From the NCBI GenBank assembly GCA_015999765.1, contig JAECQR010000007.1, forward strand, positions 1 through 64,000: a DNA stretch of 64,000 nt, given 5' to 3'. This document shows positions 1 through 7,258 of the stretch, one piece after another. The position numbers and the translations under genes were made by a program. This DNA comes from Flavobacteriia bacterium. GTDB taxonomy: Bacteria; Bacteroidota; Bacteroidia; Flavobacteriales; Weeksellaceae. A model generated the notes under the pieces. It was given only the letters and a program-made list of their open reading frames with translations, made no database searches and had not been told where the DNA came from. Positions within the stretch are counted from its first letter, which is position 1; the number at the start of each line of letters is the position of its first letter.

Positions 1-1091
1 GTCCAACCATTAAATTTTGGTAAATCACCTATTTTCATTAAAAGAAGATTTCTTATATCCAAATATTTTTCAGAATTATTATCTTTTGTGTTTCTATTGC
101 CCCCTCTCTGTGCAACGACAAAGAAAAAATAATTGTTTTCAAGTTCTATATTGATTCCTAATTCTATATCTAAATTTTCAAACGATTTAAAAAAAACATA
201 TAATCCATCTGAAGCGCGAAGAGCTCTTTCAACGCTGACATCATTCTCAGAAAAACCATTTTTAATAAAACAATCTCTTAAAATATTAATCTGTTTTTGA
301 ATTAAAATATGAACCGTTTCCTCATAATTTTCTTTTATAAGCTTCGCAGATTCTAAATTATATTGTATTAGATTTTGAATTTCTATTTCCATCTTTTTAT
401 TCGTTGTTTGATGAGTTAATTTTTTTATCAGATTAATGTATTGTCCTATGGTTTCTCGTAATATTGGCAAACTGACTGCTTCTTTTTTACATAATTCCAG
501 CCATTCTATGATGTGTTTTTTGTATGAAATTGAATAAGCTATCCCGTCTTCTTTGTTTAATGTAGCAGTTTCATATCCATCTAATGTTAAAAACAGCGAA
601 TGACATTTTTTAAATGTTTTTCCATAATTGCTATAACGAAGTATCTGATTTTCTTGTTCTCCTGCATAAATTTTATTTTCTATACAAATTAAGTTTTTTT
701 CATTATCTTCAATAGCGATGTCTATTCTACCACCAGTTATCTCTGTTTTTTGTCCAATATATCTTTCTACCTGAGTATTTGACTTTTCAGTGTTCAAAAT
801 AATTTCATCTTCATTTAACAAAAATATTTCGTTACTGTCTTTATCAATTTTGGTGTTATTCAAATATTCAAGAAATAATTTTAGGAAAATATCGCCTTGT
901 AAATGTGAACCTTTTGGATTTAAAAGCTCTGCCAAAAATTTGGAATGCGTTTTTACTTCCGCTGTTTCCATTCCCAGAATTTGGAAAAGATTGAAATCTT
1001 CTCCTGTATTTTGTTTTACAATTTTATACGCTTCGTTGATTGTGTTAATTTGCGAAAGCAATTGTTTTAAAGATTCTTTGTTATCTTCCAT
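1..1091 (-). CDS. PD-(D/E)XK nuclease superfamily protein (PDDEXK_4-like), C-terminus beyond window
   Basis: Open frame from an ATG at 1091 running off the left edge (363 codons visible). The N-terminal third carries the phrase HSKFLAELLNPKGSH (residues ~49-63), a hallmark of the PDDEXK_4 family. It is followed by the nuclease core GGRIDIAIE...CIENK with D123/D125 region, E138 and K140 (E-x-K) as likely metal and catalytic residues. Family members are presumed restriction- or repair-like nucleases of unknown target, often found alone in defence or accessory regions. No methyltransferase or helicase partner is visible, but the downstream side lies outside the window. An A10 homopolymer (T10 on the plus strand, ~1101-1110) lies just upstream of the start. 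GC content is clearly lower than in the genes from 2.4 kb onward. Family assignment is good; the biological role is unknown. Confidence 0.72.
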   Translation of the reverse strand, partial: MEDNKESLKQLLSQINTINEAYKIVKQNTGEDFNLFQILGMETAEVKTHSKFLAELLNPKGSHLQGDIFLKLFLEYLNNTKIDKDSNEIFLLNEDEIILNTEKSNTQVERYIGQKTEITGGRIDIAIEDNEKNLICIENKIYAGEQENQILRYSNYGKTFKKCHSLFLTLDGYETATLNKEDGIAYSISYKKHIIEWLELCKKEAVSLPILRETIGQYINLIKKLTHQTTNKKMEIEIQNLIQYNLESAKLIKENYEETVHILIQKQINILRDCFIKNGFSENDVSVERALRASDGLYVFFKSFENLDIELGINIELENNYFFFVVAQRGGNRNTKDNNSEKYLDIRNLLLMKIGDLPKFNGW

Positions 1092-1123
1092 AGTTTCTAA
1101 TTTTTTTTTTCAAATACAAAAAT

Positions 1124-1444
1124 TTACAATCCCGGAAATGCTACAATAACATCAGATATTTCCAACATTTTCGATTTCCGTTCAGACATTGTTTTTGTGA
1201 AAATCAGTTCATTCTTTTGTCTTGAACTTTTCTCATTTTTAATGAACTTTTCCGGTCTTATTCCCACAATTTTCCGTCCGTTTTTTCGGAAGACATCGGC
1301 AACCAAACCCATTGTTCCATAATCGCTTCCGCCAAAAACCAAATCAAATCCGTAATTGGAAACCAGCTCACAAATAAGAACAATATCCTTTCTTATGCTT
1401 TCAGAATTTCCTGCGTTGCTTCCGCAAAAAATGCAAATATTCAT
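1124..1444 (-). pseudogene. Truncated LOG-family (TIGR00730 Rossmann-fold) protein
   Basis: The 106-residue frame starts with MNICIFCGSNAGNS and has a GGSDYGTMG segment and MSERKSKM, all typical of LOG/lysine-decarboxylase-like cytokinin-activating or nucleotide-5'-monophosphate phosphoribohydrolases (about 180-190 residues when intact). It stops at VIVAFPGL, exactly where the catalytic PGGxGTxxE motif should begin, and the remaining ~80 residues are missing. The break is ~33 bp from the start of the neighbouring nuclease gene, so the 3' part was probably lost when that region was replaced or rearranged. Without PGGxGTxxE the protein should be inactive. It follows the 139-aa winged-helix-like ORF by 15 bp on the same strand. 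Confidence 0.72.
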
Positions 1445-1459
1445 TCTATTAATGGACGG

Positions 1460-1879
1460 TTATTTAAAAAATTGGTTTTCTATCGCTTTGCTTATTACGA
1501 GATTTTTGTTCATAATTTCTATTGGGTAACTTCCTAAATAAGCATATTTCCTGTTTTTCTGAGGATATTCGTGTGGTTCCGAAATCTCTATCAAGTTTTT
1601 GCTTTCCAAAGAATATAAAACTTCCAGATTTTTCAAAATATCAAACCTCGACACATCTAACTGACTAGCGATTTCTTCAATGTTACATAATTTAAACTCC
1701 GAATTGTTTGCGATAATTGAGAGCAGAAAAAGAGATTCCAAAGAATCAATCTTAAAAAACTCCGACACATAATCCAGTTCTTCCTTGTAATCCATTTTGT
1801 TTTGTTCCAATGTTTTATACGTATAATGGGAACTTTGTCTGTAAAAGCTGGTTACTTTTTCTAAAATTTTATTTTTCAT
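1460..1879 (-). CDS. Small winged-helix-like protein, possibly the N-terminal remnant of an AAA ATPase
   Basis: A 139-residue protein with no transmembrane segment. Residues ~60-115 (NIEEIASQLDVSRFDILKNLEVLYSLESKNLIEI in outline) look like a winged helix-turn-helix: a helix, a turn, a recognition helix and a beta wing. The preceding part is rich in aromatic and acidic residues. From memory, the pattern resembles the N-terminal domain of longer Bacteroidota ATP-binding (AAA) proteins, but no Walker A motif follows here. It could therefore be a decayed 5' fragment in the same degraded patch, or a real small regulator. The ATG at 1879 is the natural start. Codon use and low GC match the neighbouring accessory ORFs. 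Function is not recognised with confidence. Confidence 0.45.
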   Translation of the reverse strand: MKNKILEKVTSFYRQSSHYTYKTLEQNKMDYKEELDYVSEFFKIDSLESLFLLSIIANNSEFKLCNIEEIASQLDVSRFDILKNLEVLYSLESKNLIEISEPHEYPQKNRKYAYLGSYPIEIMNKNLVISKAIENQFFK

Positions 1880-2101
1880 TGTTGAAATATTTAATTAGCC
1901 AGCAAAATTATTTTCACAATCGGACAAAACACGACCGTGAAGAAATTTTCCTTAAATTGAAACCCCGCATCAAAAACAATCCAAATAATTTCAATTAAAG
2001 CAATATCCTAAAAATCAAGTGGAACATGACAGAGAATATAGTGGAGAATGTAACAGAAATAGCTTAATTTTGACCAAAATGTACCGCTTATCAATTCGGT
2101 A
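1880..2101. other. Intergenic stretch with no convincing gene
   Basis: About 220 bp between the 139-aa ORF start and the DUF2461 remnant. It is AT-rich; short frames on either strand have no recognisable domain or composition. It probably holds the promoter of the leftward winged-helix-like ORF and the eroded 5' end of the DUF2461 gene. Confidence 0.4.
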
Positions 2102-2365
2102 ATCGAAAATTCCACGCTGCAGTTCCTTCGCGAACTATCCAGAAACAACAACCGCGACTGGTTCACTGCAAACAAAGAGAAGTATATTTCCGCACAGCAT
2201 AACATCATTGAGTTTTTGGGAAGTTTGATCGAGGAAATTTCAAAATTCGATGAGGAAATTGGAAAAATGGAAGCTAAAAAGTCGCTCTTCAGAATCTATC
2301 GCGATACCCGTTTCCCCCGCTGCGTAAAGTCTGACTTCGTCGAATCTTTGATTTCCGAACTTTGA
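2102..2365 (+). pseudogene. DUF2461 protein remnant without start and C-terminus
   Basis: Read in the frame of 2102, the plus strand gives an 87-residue stretch beginning IENSTLQFLRELSRNNN and containing RDWFTANKEKY and FRIYRDTRF, the signature phrases of the N-terminal part of DUF2461 proteins (about 220 residues, function unknown). There is no ATG between the upstream in-frame stop and this stretch, so the start is lost. After RDTRF the family's usual continuation (lysine-rich, then HFGA) is replaced by unrelated residues and a TGA at 2363-2365. Both ends are therefore damaged. Its 3' end abuts the SPFH gene (stop at 2368), which marks the transition from the low-GC accessory patch to the higher-GC chromosome. 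Confidence 0.66.
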
Positions 2366-2367
2366 AC

Positions 2368-3333
2368 CTATTTCCCCAGATGCAGCAGCGTCCCACTACC
2401 ACTCCCCAGCGTAGTCGTCGGCATCACGCCGTCCCATTTCAGTACGCGCTGGTATTCCACATAGGTAGGGGTAATTTCCTGCTGCTTCAGGCTGATCGCC
2501 TTGGCATCGGCCTGCGCCCGGATCACAATTGACGCAGAATCTCCTTTCGCAAGCTGTATCTTTCTCTGCGCATCGGCCTGCGCCACACGCGCCTGGGCTT
2601 CGGCTTTAATCGCATCGGCATCCGCGGTCGCCTTGTCTTCGATGGACTGGCGGATGGCTTTCGGAGGCTGGATATTGGTTTTCAGCTGCGACACCATAAA
2701 CCATTTCCCGATTCTTTTATTTACTTCCGACAGGATTTCCGCTTCATAGGTTTCCCGGTTGTTGAAGAGGTAATCAATCGAATGCCGGTTCGCCACATCA
2801 TTGATGGCCCCGATGATGGCATTGTTCAGCCACCCGTCCTGTATGGCTTCCAGTCCGCCTTTTTTATAGGTAGACCTCAGGTTGGTAAACATATCCGACG
2901 CCGTTGATTCCTTCACCGAATAGTTGAACGAAGGCTTGATCGGGCAGGGGAACCCGCCTTTGGCCACGATAATGGATTCGGGATATTCGATATGTCTCTG
3001 GTCGAGTGGGATTTCCTGGATCTCCTGGGTGTATTTGTTGTAGAACACCACCCCCGAAACTTCTTCCGTATCAGAAACCCCTCTTCTGTCTCCCAACAGA
3101 TTGATGAGCAGGCCTTTGTGACCCACGCTGATCACGTCGTAATTCATGGGCTGAATCAGGGCGGCAAGTGCGGCAAGCAGAATAAAGGTGACGGGTTTCC
3201 ATTTCACGCCGTTGGGCATCTGTTTTCCGTTTTTATCGGGCGGTGAATAGGTGAGGATATCAAGTTTTTTGGTAATGATTCCGATGGTCACCACAAGGGC
3301 GATAAGGACAAGAAGTAAAAATGTTAAAGACAT
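2368..3333 (-). CDS. SPFH/Band 7 domain membrane protein
   Basis: A 321-residue protein with an N-terminal membrane segment (residues ~2-22), a second hydrophobic stretch (~48-62), then an SPFH/prohibitin-like domain (~70-230). It ends in a long charged, alanine-rich helix (KATADADAIKAEAQARVAQADAQ in outline) typical of the flotillin/HflK/prohibitin coiled coil that drives oligomerisation. Such proteins form membrane-associated ring or cage scaffolds that modulate membrane proteases and microdomains. No NfeD-like or FtsH partner is adjacent. The gene is clearly GC-richer (roughly 55% in places) than the 1-2 kb region to its left. Family assignment is firm; the client process is unknown. Confidence 0.85.
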   Translation of the reverse strand: MSLTFLLLVLIALVVTIGIITKKLDILTYSPPDKNGKQMPNGVKWKPVTFILLAALAALIQPMNYDVISVGHKGLLINLLGDRRGVSDTEEVSGVVFYNKYTQEIQEIPLDQRHIEYPESIIVAKGGFPCPIKPSFNYSVKESTASDMFTNLRSTYKKGGLEAIQDGWLNNAIIGAINDVANRHSIDYLFNNRETYEAEILSEVNKRIGKWFMVSQLKTNIQPPKAIRQSIEDKATADADAIKAEAQARVAQADAQRKIQLAKGDSASIVIRAQADAKAISLKQQEITPTYVEYQRVLKWDGVMPTTTLGSGSGTLLHLGK

Positions 3334-3743
3334 AAATAGTTTTTAGATGTAAGTTCCTAAAGATAATCATTTCGCGGAATCCCGCAAAGAGGAAAACCGT
3401 AAAGCATACAATGCGCAGGCGGCGCAAAAAAGTGTACCGCAAAAGCAGCAAAAAACCCGCCGGGTAAGTTTCCAAAAAAGCGCAGAACTTTTAGGGACGC
3501 CCAAACGTTACGGGTAATGGATTACCGCAAAAGGGACAATAGCCTTGTGTCTCTCATGACTGCAAAAGGGTGCAAAAGATTCAGGAATGAGCTTGGTAGG
3601 CGTTAATTTTCACCAATATTTTGTTTACACAACGGTGTTACTTCAGAACTCTTCTGAAAGGCATCCAACAACAAAACGCCCCACAGTGCAGAGCGCCGTA
3701 ATCAAAGATTCCTGAGGTTTTAAATAAAGTAATGCTGAATGGG
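3334..3743. other. 410-bp non-coding stretch with scattered CGCAAA words
   Basis: No supported gene. The segment contains several loosely repeated words (CCGCAAAG at ~3388, ACCGCAAAAG at ~3438, ACCGCAAAAGG at ~3523, TGCAAAAGGGTGCAAAAG at ~3561). They resemble degenerate short repeats often seen between Flavobacteriia genes. It presumably also carries the promoter of the SPFH gene and the end of transcription of nothing else obvious. Confidence 0.4.
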
Positions 3744-4277
3744 CTATTTTACTTTTTCAAGAAGGTAAAGCCGGGTGCCCGCCATGGTGAGATTTCCTTC
3801 CAGGATGAGATTTTTACTGCTGACATCAATCACCGAAATATAGTTGCGTGAATTGTATTCGATATAATTCTCCCGCTCCCCGTTCGATGGGTTTTTCCCG
3901 AATTCGAGATCGTATTTGGTCCAATCTTCCTTGTCAGAACTGCAGTGTACAGGCTTGAATTTACTTTTGCGTGAATTGAATTCAATCTGCTCGAAACCGT
4001 TTTCACATTGGGTTTCAAAGGAAGTTTCGGGGTTCTGCCGGGTTTCGTAATCGCTGAACGGACCTTTGTAGATTCCCACCACTTTCCAGGTGCCGTTCAG
4101 CCGGTCTTCATCGATTTTGCCCCTGGCTTTGCTTACCGTCCAGCTGATGCCTTTCACGGTACCTTTCACCGCTTTGTAGCCTACGGTGGCGACTCCTTTT
4201 ACCACTTTTGCCGCAGTGGAAACCACGCACGACTGTAATAGAACTGCGGCGGAAATAAGGACGATGAATTTTCTCAT
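3744..4277 (-). CDS. Predicted lipoprotein of unknown function
   Basis: A 177-residue protein starting at the ATG at 4277: MRKFIVLISAAVLLQSC is a signal peptide with a lipobox (LLQSC), so Cys17 is the likely acylated residue. The frame is open further upstream, but that would run through the terminator of the neighbouring peptidase gene and overlap its 3' end, so the lipoprotein start is preferred. After the signal comes a helical AKVVKGVATVGYKAVKGTV stretch, then a lipocalin-like beta-rich part with the phrase LNGTWKVVGIY, seen in proteins with a lipocalin-like or META-type fold. Function unknown; likely outer-membrane anchored. Confidence 0.7.
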   Translation of the reverse strand: MRKFIVLISAAVLLQSCVVSTAAKVVKGVATVGYKAVKGTVKGISWTVSKARGKIDEDRLNGTWKVVGIYKGPFSDYETRQNPETSFETQCENGFEQIEFNSRKSKFKPVHCSSDKEDWTKYDLEFGKNPSNGERENYIEYNSRNYISVIDVSSKNLILEGNLTMAGTRLYLLEKVK

Positions 4278-4356
4278 GGGATGGGTTTTATCCCACGAAT
4301 ATAAGTTTTTTTTAACGGTGCAGTTATTTAGTGCTGACTTAAACCGTGAGCCAGAA

Positions 4357-4381
4357 AACAAAAAACGCTCCGTAAGGAGCG
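4357..4381 (-). terminator. Rho-independent terminator of the M23 peptidase gene
   Basis: Perfect 6-bp stem CGCTCC/GGAGCG with a 4-nt loop at 4366-4381. On the minus strand it is followed by a T-rich run (4365-4357). It lies 20 bp past the stop of the leftward M23 gene. Confidence 0.82.
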
Positions 4382-4401
4382 CTGATATCTTTGGGAACCT
4401 G

Positions 4402-5322
4402 TTATAAATTGAGAAACAGTTTCGGGTTGACAGGGGTGTTGTTTTTATGAACTTCGTAATGAAGGTGAGGTCCTGTAGAACGTCCGGAGTTGCCTGATTT
4501 GGCAATCACCTGATTTACTTCAACTGTTTGGTTGGCCTTCACACTGATGGTGGAAAGATGCCCGTACAGCGTGGCCAGTCCGTTACCGTGAGAAAGGATC
4601 ACACAGTTTCCGTAGCCGCCTTTCTCGCCTGCGAAGATCACCGTTCCTTTAGCCGCCGCACGCACTTCGGTACCGTAGGCTACCGCATAATCCATCCCTT
4701 TATGAAACTGGATCTGCTTCTCTTCAGCATCCGGATTGTCTGTGGTTGCGGTGGGGGTTTTGGCTACAGGATTTACGAGTGTTCTTTTTACAATATTTCC
4801 TAAGCTGTCTTTTTCTTCAACGTAATGTGGGGTTGCCGGCACTTCAACTTTTACGGGTTTTACAGAGGCCATCAGGACATTTCTCACCGGAATGGGATTA
4901 ATTCTTTTGCCGAAATTTGACGAAATATATCCGTCAGTCGGGTGGCCCAGAGGAACCTGCTGCAGTTTGTTCTGCAGATCCATCAGATACTGGCTGTAGC
5001 GGTTGGTCTGCTTGGCAAGATACACGGCGTTCGAAATGCTGTCCTGCGCAAGGGTTGCAATTTTACCGTCGCTGATGTTTTTGGCTGCCAGAAAGGAGTT
5101 GAGTTCCCTTACGGTATAATCTACCAGTGTAAGATTGTTTTTCATTTCCAGATAATCAACACTGTCTTTCTGCGTATTGATCTTTACCAGATTCACTTCA
5201 TAGGATTTATCGTTTTTCTCTGAATAGAGCTTACCGATAAACAGCGCCTGTCCAAAAATGATCAGTAAAAATGTTCCGAAAAGCACGTTTACTTTCTTTT
5301 TGTTGCTTAAAAAATTTTTCAT
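4402..5322 (-). CDS. M23 family metallopeptidase (LytM domain) with N-terminal membrane anchor
   Basis: A 306-residue protein: an N-terminal transmembrane helix (residues ~10-32), a coiled-coil-like region to ~110, then a C-terminal LytM/peptidase M23 domain. The zinc-site motifs are intact: GYISSNFGKRINPI, HKGMDYA (HxxxD) and PHLHYEVH (HxH). Such proteins cleave peptidoglycan cross-links or activate amidases in the periplasm during growth and division. The ATG at 5322 is preceded by an AT-rich promoter region. Transcribed alone, with its own terminator. Activity as endopeptidase is expected from the complete zinc site. Confidence 0.88.
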   Translation of the reverse strand: MKNFLSNKKKVNVLFGTFLLIIFGQALFIGKLYSEKNDKSYEVNLVKINTQKDSVDYLEMKNNLTLVDYTVRELNSFLAAKNISDGKIATLAQDSISNAVYLAKQTNRYSQYLMDLQNKLQQVPLGHPTDGYISSNFGKRINPIPVRNVLMASVKPVKVEVPATPHYVEEKDSLGNIVKRTLVNPVAKTPTATTDNPDAEEKQIQFHKGMDYAVAYGTEVRAAAKGTVIFAGEKGGYGNCVILSHGNGLATLYGHLSTISVKANQTVEVNQVIAKSGNSGRSTGPHLHYEVHKNNTPVNPKLFLNL

Positions 5323-5510
5323 TCGTTAGCGTTGGGGGACTTTAATTCTTAATTTTTCGGATGCAAAAATAATAAAAAATAATAAATAGTTTCTAAAGGT
5401 CTCAACGACATACCTTTATTAAAAATTTCACATCATCTGTTAATCTTTTGATAAATATCAGCCTTAGACGTATTTCCCTGCCAAATCCTTTTTTTACTTC
5501 TACACTTTCG

Positions 5511-5518
5511 TATCTTTG
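5511..5518 (+). promoter_or_regulatory. Predicted Bacteroidota -7 box of gpsA
   Basis: TATCTTTG matches the TAnnTTTG consensus and lies 17 nt before the gpsA ATG. No clear -33 TTTG is visible. The leader would be very short. Confidence 0.5.
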
Positions 5519-5535
5519 TACGTCAAGTATACATT

Positions 5536-6543
5536 ATGGCTAAAAAAGATCAGAAACCGGGACAGGTGGTAGGCGTAGTTGGCAGCGGCAGTTTTGCGAC
5601 CGCCATTGTAAAGATGCTCACCGAAAACTGTAAAACCGTGCACTGGTGCGTAAGAAACGAATTTGTAAAGGGTGCCATAGAGCTCCGTCACCATAACCCC
5701 AATTACCTTACCGCGGTGCGGTTCGATGTCAAAGGCCTGAAACTCACCACGGATATCAACGAACTGGTTTCAGCCTGTGATATTGTTGTCCTCGCCACAC
5801 CTTCCATTTACCTTTCAGATGCGCTCGATAAGATGACCTGTGATTACAGCGGAAAGATTTTCGTTTCAGCCATCAAAGGGATTGTACCGAAAGTAAATGA
5901 TGTGGTTGCGCATTACCTCCGCGACGAATTCAAGATCGGCTTCCGCAGTCAGGCAGTAATAGCTGGACCCTGTCACGCCGAAGAGGTGGCGATGGAAAGA
6001 CTCTCTTATCTTACCATTGCAACGGTGGAAGAAAATACTGAACTTTTGAGGGATAAATTTGCGTCGCATTTTATCAAAGTGAACTGCAGCTGTGATATTC
6101 TGGGGAATGAATACAGCGCCATTCTGAAGAATATTTATGCCGTAGGAGCAGGTATTGCAAGCGGTCTCGGATACGGCGATAACTTTACGGCGGTTTTCGT
6201 GTCGAATGCCATCCGGGAAATGGAAATATTCCTTGAAGGAATTCATGAAATGCCACGCGATGTGAATGAAAGCGCTTATCTGGGCGATTTGCTGGTGACC
6301 GCTTACTCCCTGTTCTCCAGAAACAGAAGTCTCGGGAATCTCATCGGGAAGGGCTATACCGTGAAATCTGCCATACAGTCGATGAACATGATCGCCGAAG
6401 GATATTATGCCGCAGATTCCATTTATAAAACCTCGAAAGAGAAAAAAATGAACACCCCGATCATCGATACCATTTACGCGATTCTTTACGAAGAGAAAAA
6501 TGCAGAGAAACAGTTCCAGAAACTCACTGCAAAACTGAACTGA
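5536..6543 (+). CDS. gpsA: NAD(P)H-dependent glycerol-3-phosphate dehydrogenase
   Basis: A 335-residue protein that reduces dihydroxyacetone phosphate to sn-glycerol 3-phosphate, the backbone for phospholipid synthesis. The N-terminal Rossmann motif GSGSFATA (residues ~16-23) binds the nucleotide. SAIKGI, IAGPCHAEEV and LKNIYAVGAGIASGLGYGDN match the conserved substrate-binding and catalytic lysine segments of GpsA. Length is that of the family. The trhA-like gene begins 4 nt downstream, so the two are probably co-transcribed; both relate to membrane homeostasis. Confidence 0.93.
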   Translation: MAKKDQKPGQVVGVVGSGSFATAIVKMLTENCKTVHWCVRNEFVKGAIELRHHNPNYLTAVRFDVKGLKLTTDINELVSACDIVVLATPSIYLSDALDKMTCDYSGKIFVSAIKGIVPKVNDVVAHYLRDEFKIGFRSQAVIAGPCHAEEVAMERLSYLTIATVEENTELLRDKFASHFIKVNCSCDILGNEYSAILKNIYAVGAGIASGLGYGDNFTAVFVSNAIREMEIFLEGIHEMPRDVNESAYLGDLLVTAYSLFSRNRSLGNLIGKGYTVKSAIQSMNMIAEGYYAADSIYKTSKEKKMNTPIIDTIYAILYEEKNAEKQFQKLTAKLN

Positions 6544-6547
6544 TCGA

Positions 6548-7216
6548 ATGAAACCAGAGAAACAATATGAGGTTCAAACCTATTCAGAACTGGAAGAGAA
6601 ACTCAATGTCTGGTCGCATTTCCTTGGTTTTGTTCTAAGTATTGCAGCTCTGGTGCTGCTTATTCTGAGGGCAGTTGATTTAAAGGACACCTGGGTATCC
6701 GTCAGTTTTCCCGTATTCGGCGTGAGCATGGTGATTCTTTACATGGCTTCCACTTTGTATCACCGGTCCAAAGATCCTGAAATCCGGTACCGGCTCAAAA
6801 TCTTCGATCATTCCGCAATTTATGTGCTGATTGCCGGAACCTATACCCCCTTCGTGCTGGTAACCCTCAACGGAACGGAAGGATGGGTTGTCTTTTCGGT
6901 CGTATGGCTGATTGCCCTTGTCGGCATCATTCTTAAGATCTTCCTCACCGGTAAATTTAAAATTCTGTCGACCTTGCTGTATGTGGCGATGGGCTGGATC
7001 ATCATTTTCAGCTTCCGGTCCCTGGTTCAGAATCTTGATTATAACGGGCTTGTCTGGCTTATTTCCGGTGGATTAGCGTACACGCTCGGCGCTGTTCTTT
7101 ACAGTATTGAAAAGATTAAACTCAATCACGCGATTTTTCATATTTTTGTTCTGATGGGAACCTTCTGCCATTTTATTTCGGTCTATCTTTATGTAGTTCC
7201 TGTGGCAGCAGGCTGA
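6548..7216 (+). CDS. PAQR/hemolysin III family protein (TrhA-like)
   Basis: A 222-residue protein with seven predicted membrane helices. The PAQR signatures are visible: SHFLGF near the N-terminus, STLYHRSKD after helix 2, FDHSAIYVLIAGTYTPF, and the C-terminal HAIFHIFVLMGTFCHF. The conserved histidines and Asp form a metal site in the family. Bacterial members (TrhA) help control membrane fluidity; older annotation calls them hemolysin III. It follows gpsA by 4 nt, which suggests a membrane lipid operon. Direct evidence for haemolysis is absent. Confidence 0.88.
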   Translation: MKPEKQYEVQTYSELEEKLNVWSHFLGFVLSIAALVLLILRAVDLKDTWVSVSFPVFGVSMVILYMASTLYHRSKDPEIRYRLKIFDHSAIYVLIAGTYTPFVLVTLNGTEGWVVFSVVWLIALVGIILKIFLTGKFKILSTLLYVAMGWIIIFSFRSLVQNLDYNGLVWLISGGLAYTLGAVLYSIEKIKLNHAIFHIFVLMGTFCHFISVYLYVVPVAAG

Positions 7217-7258
7217 GCGTAATTAACCGCTCACCCTTAATAAACTAATACTTATTTT

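Noticed and set aside
2008-2208. 66-codon frame on the minus strand
   Set aside because: It overlaps the DUF2461 remnant on the other strand and has no domain or plausible composition.
4278-4505. N-terminal extension of the lipoprotein gene at 3744-4277
   Set aside because: It runs back through the peptidase terminator and into the peptidase 3' end; the signal peptide and lipobox begin at 4277.
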